A stretch of DNA of 6,122 nucleotides, from assembly GCA_965651365.1 (NCBI GenBank), contig CBFGSA010000146.1:1-6122 (forward strand), read 5' to 3'. The notes under the pieces were generated by a model. The model did not search any database and had not been told where the DNA came from. It saw only the letters and a list, made by a program, of their open reading frames with translations. Source of the stretch: DASSBG01 sp965651365 (GTDB lineage: Bacteria > Pseudomonadota > Gammaproteobacteria > Xanthomonadales > Rhodanobacteraceae). A program made the translations under genes and the position numbers. Below are positions 5,532 through 6,122 of the stretch, in pieces. Each line of letters begins with the position of its first letter. Positions within the stretch are counted from its first letter, which is position 1.

Positions 5532-6093
5532 ACCAGGCGACCGGAGCTTTGATTCCGGCCTGGATGCCGCAGGCCTGGGCTCGCTGCTGGACAGCGAAGA
5601 TCGGCAGCTTTTGTATGCCGAGCTGAAAGCCGCCGCGCGCCGCCAACGACATGCCATCGGTGCGCCACGCGGCCTTGAGACCACCGCGCTGGTGCACGAA
5701 ACCTGGCTGCGTCTGCGTGACAATGGGACCTTCCGCGATCGCAGCCACTTCATGGCCAGTGCCGCGGTGGCGATGCGCTACGTGGTGATCGACCACATCC
5801 GCGCCGTCACCGCCGAAAAACGCAGCTCGCCCGCACCTGAAACCCTCGCCGATGCCGGACTGGCGAGCCAGATCAACCCCGAGCGCCACAACGAAATCCT
5901 CGCCGTACACAGCGCTCTGCAAGACCTGGGCCGGATCAAGCCGCGCTGCGTGCAGGTCATCGAATGCCGCTATTTCGCCGGCTACACCGACGCCGAAACC
6001 TCGCTTGCGCTGGACATCGACGAGCGGACCGTGCGCCGCGACTGGGAATTCGCCCGCGCCTGGCTGCGCAGCCGCCTGGCGAGCACCGGATAG
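5524..6093 (+). CDS. ECF-type RNA polymerase sigma factor (kinase-associated, TIGR02999-like)
   Basis: A 189-residue sigma factor that should direct RNA polymerase to a specific promoter set. Region 2 spans about 22-100: LLYAELKAAARR (29-40), TALVHETWLRL (54-64), then HFMASAAVAMRYVVIDHIR (75-93). Region 4 is about 124-186 with a helix-turn-helix around DAETSLALDIDERTVRRDWEFA. The pattern ALVHExxLRL and TVxRDWxxARAWL is that of the ECF subfamily found beside Ser/Thr kinases. The usual acidic stretch of region 2.2 (DAED) aligns with E52-T53-T54-A55, so it is mostly missing; T54 sits at the Glu position. The ATG at 5524 lies inside the last codons of the kinase gene (8-bp overlap), with GAGG (5508-5511) 12 nt away, longer than ideal. 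Translation is therefore probably coupled to the kinase. No anti-sigma gene is seen; the window ends soon after. Confidence 0.92.
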   Translation: MNEPGDRSFDSGLDAAGLGSLLDSEDRQLLYAELKAAARRQRHAIGAPRGLETTALVHETWLRLRDNGTFRDRSHFMASAAVAMRYVVIDHIRAVTAEKRSSPAPETLADAGLASQINPERHNEILAVHSALQDLGRIKPRCVQVIECRYFAGYTDAETSLALDIDERTVRRDWEFARAWLRSRLASTG

Positions 6094-6099
6094 CTTAAG

Positions 6100-6122
6100 G
6101 TCATCCTGGGGCTGCGCGCAGC
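6100..6122. repeat. REP-like palindrome, partial copy at window edge
   Basis: These 23 bp match 308-330 with two mismatches (positions 6107 and 6118) and are cut off by the window end. The element starts 6 bp after the sigma factor stop, a common site for REP-like palindromes, where it could stabilise the 3' end of the mRNA. Whether the right half of the palindrome follows cannot be seen. Confidence 0.65.

Noticed and set aside
4260..5753. Long minus-strand open frame (497 codons) across the kinase and sigma factor genes
   Set aside because: It is antisense to two genes with conserved domains, and its translation is rich in G, Q, R and C without motifs. The same holds for the minus-strand frames at 2913-4013 and 462-1421.

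Overview
The window is GC-rich. It looks like a chromosomal segment from a gammaproteobacterium, most likely of the Lysobacterales/Xanthomonadales (for example the Rhodanobacteraceae or Lysobacteraceae). Three things point there: the strong GC bias at third codon positions, the type of dispersed palindromic intergenic repeats, and a membrane Ser/Thr kinase with TPRs paired with an ECF sigma factor of the type that clusters with such kinases. This placement is inference from recalled family patterns; no search was run.

Bases 1-491 hold no convincing gene. They are a mosaic of short intergenic repeats: a heptanucleotide tandem array (32-73), a series of perfect-stem hairpins (78-102, 138-161, 177-203, 232-260, 364-387), a 31-bp exact direct repeat (134-164 and 360-390), and a REP-like interrupted palindrome (308-344). 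Part of that palindrome recurs at the right edge of the window (6100-6122).

Bases 492-2879 carry two convergent genes for exported proteins whose stop codons abut back to back (TAG|CTA, 1542-1547). The plus-strand gene (492-1544) encodes a signal-peptide protein of a recognisable but functionally uncharacterised secreted family. The minus-strand gene (2879-1545) encodes an FG-GAP-type protein in which about seven beta-propeller blades can be counted. Both proteins end in a closely similar short tail (DDTIYADGFNW and DDVIFCDPFE), which looks like a shared C-terminal tag.

Bases 2880-2984 are a short divergent intergenic region. From it runs a two-gene plus-strand operon: a transmembrane Ser/Thr kinase with a large TPR-like extracytoplasmic half (2985-5531, TTG start with a strong Shine-Dalgarno), and an ECF sigma factor (5524-6093) whose start lies inside the last codons of the kinase gene. 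The sigma factor lacks most of the conserved acidic residues of region 2.2 and has threonines there instead. That fits the established principle in which a partner Ser/Thr kinase activates an ECF sigma factor by phosphorylating region 2 (EcfP/PknT type). The simplest reading is a signalling module: the periplasmic TPR half senses something, the cytoplasmic kinase domain phosphorylates the sigma factor, and a regulon is switched on. Whether the neighbouring secreted proteins belong to that regulon cannot be seen from the sequence.
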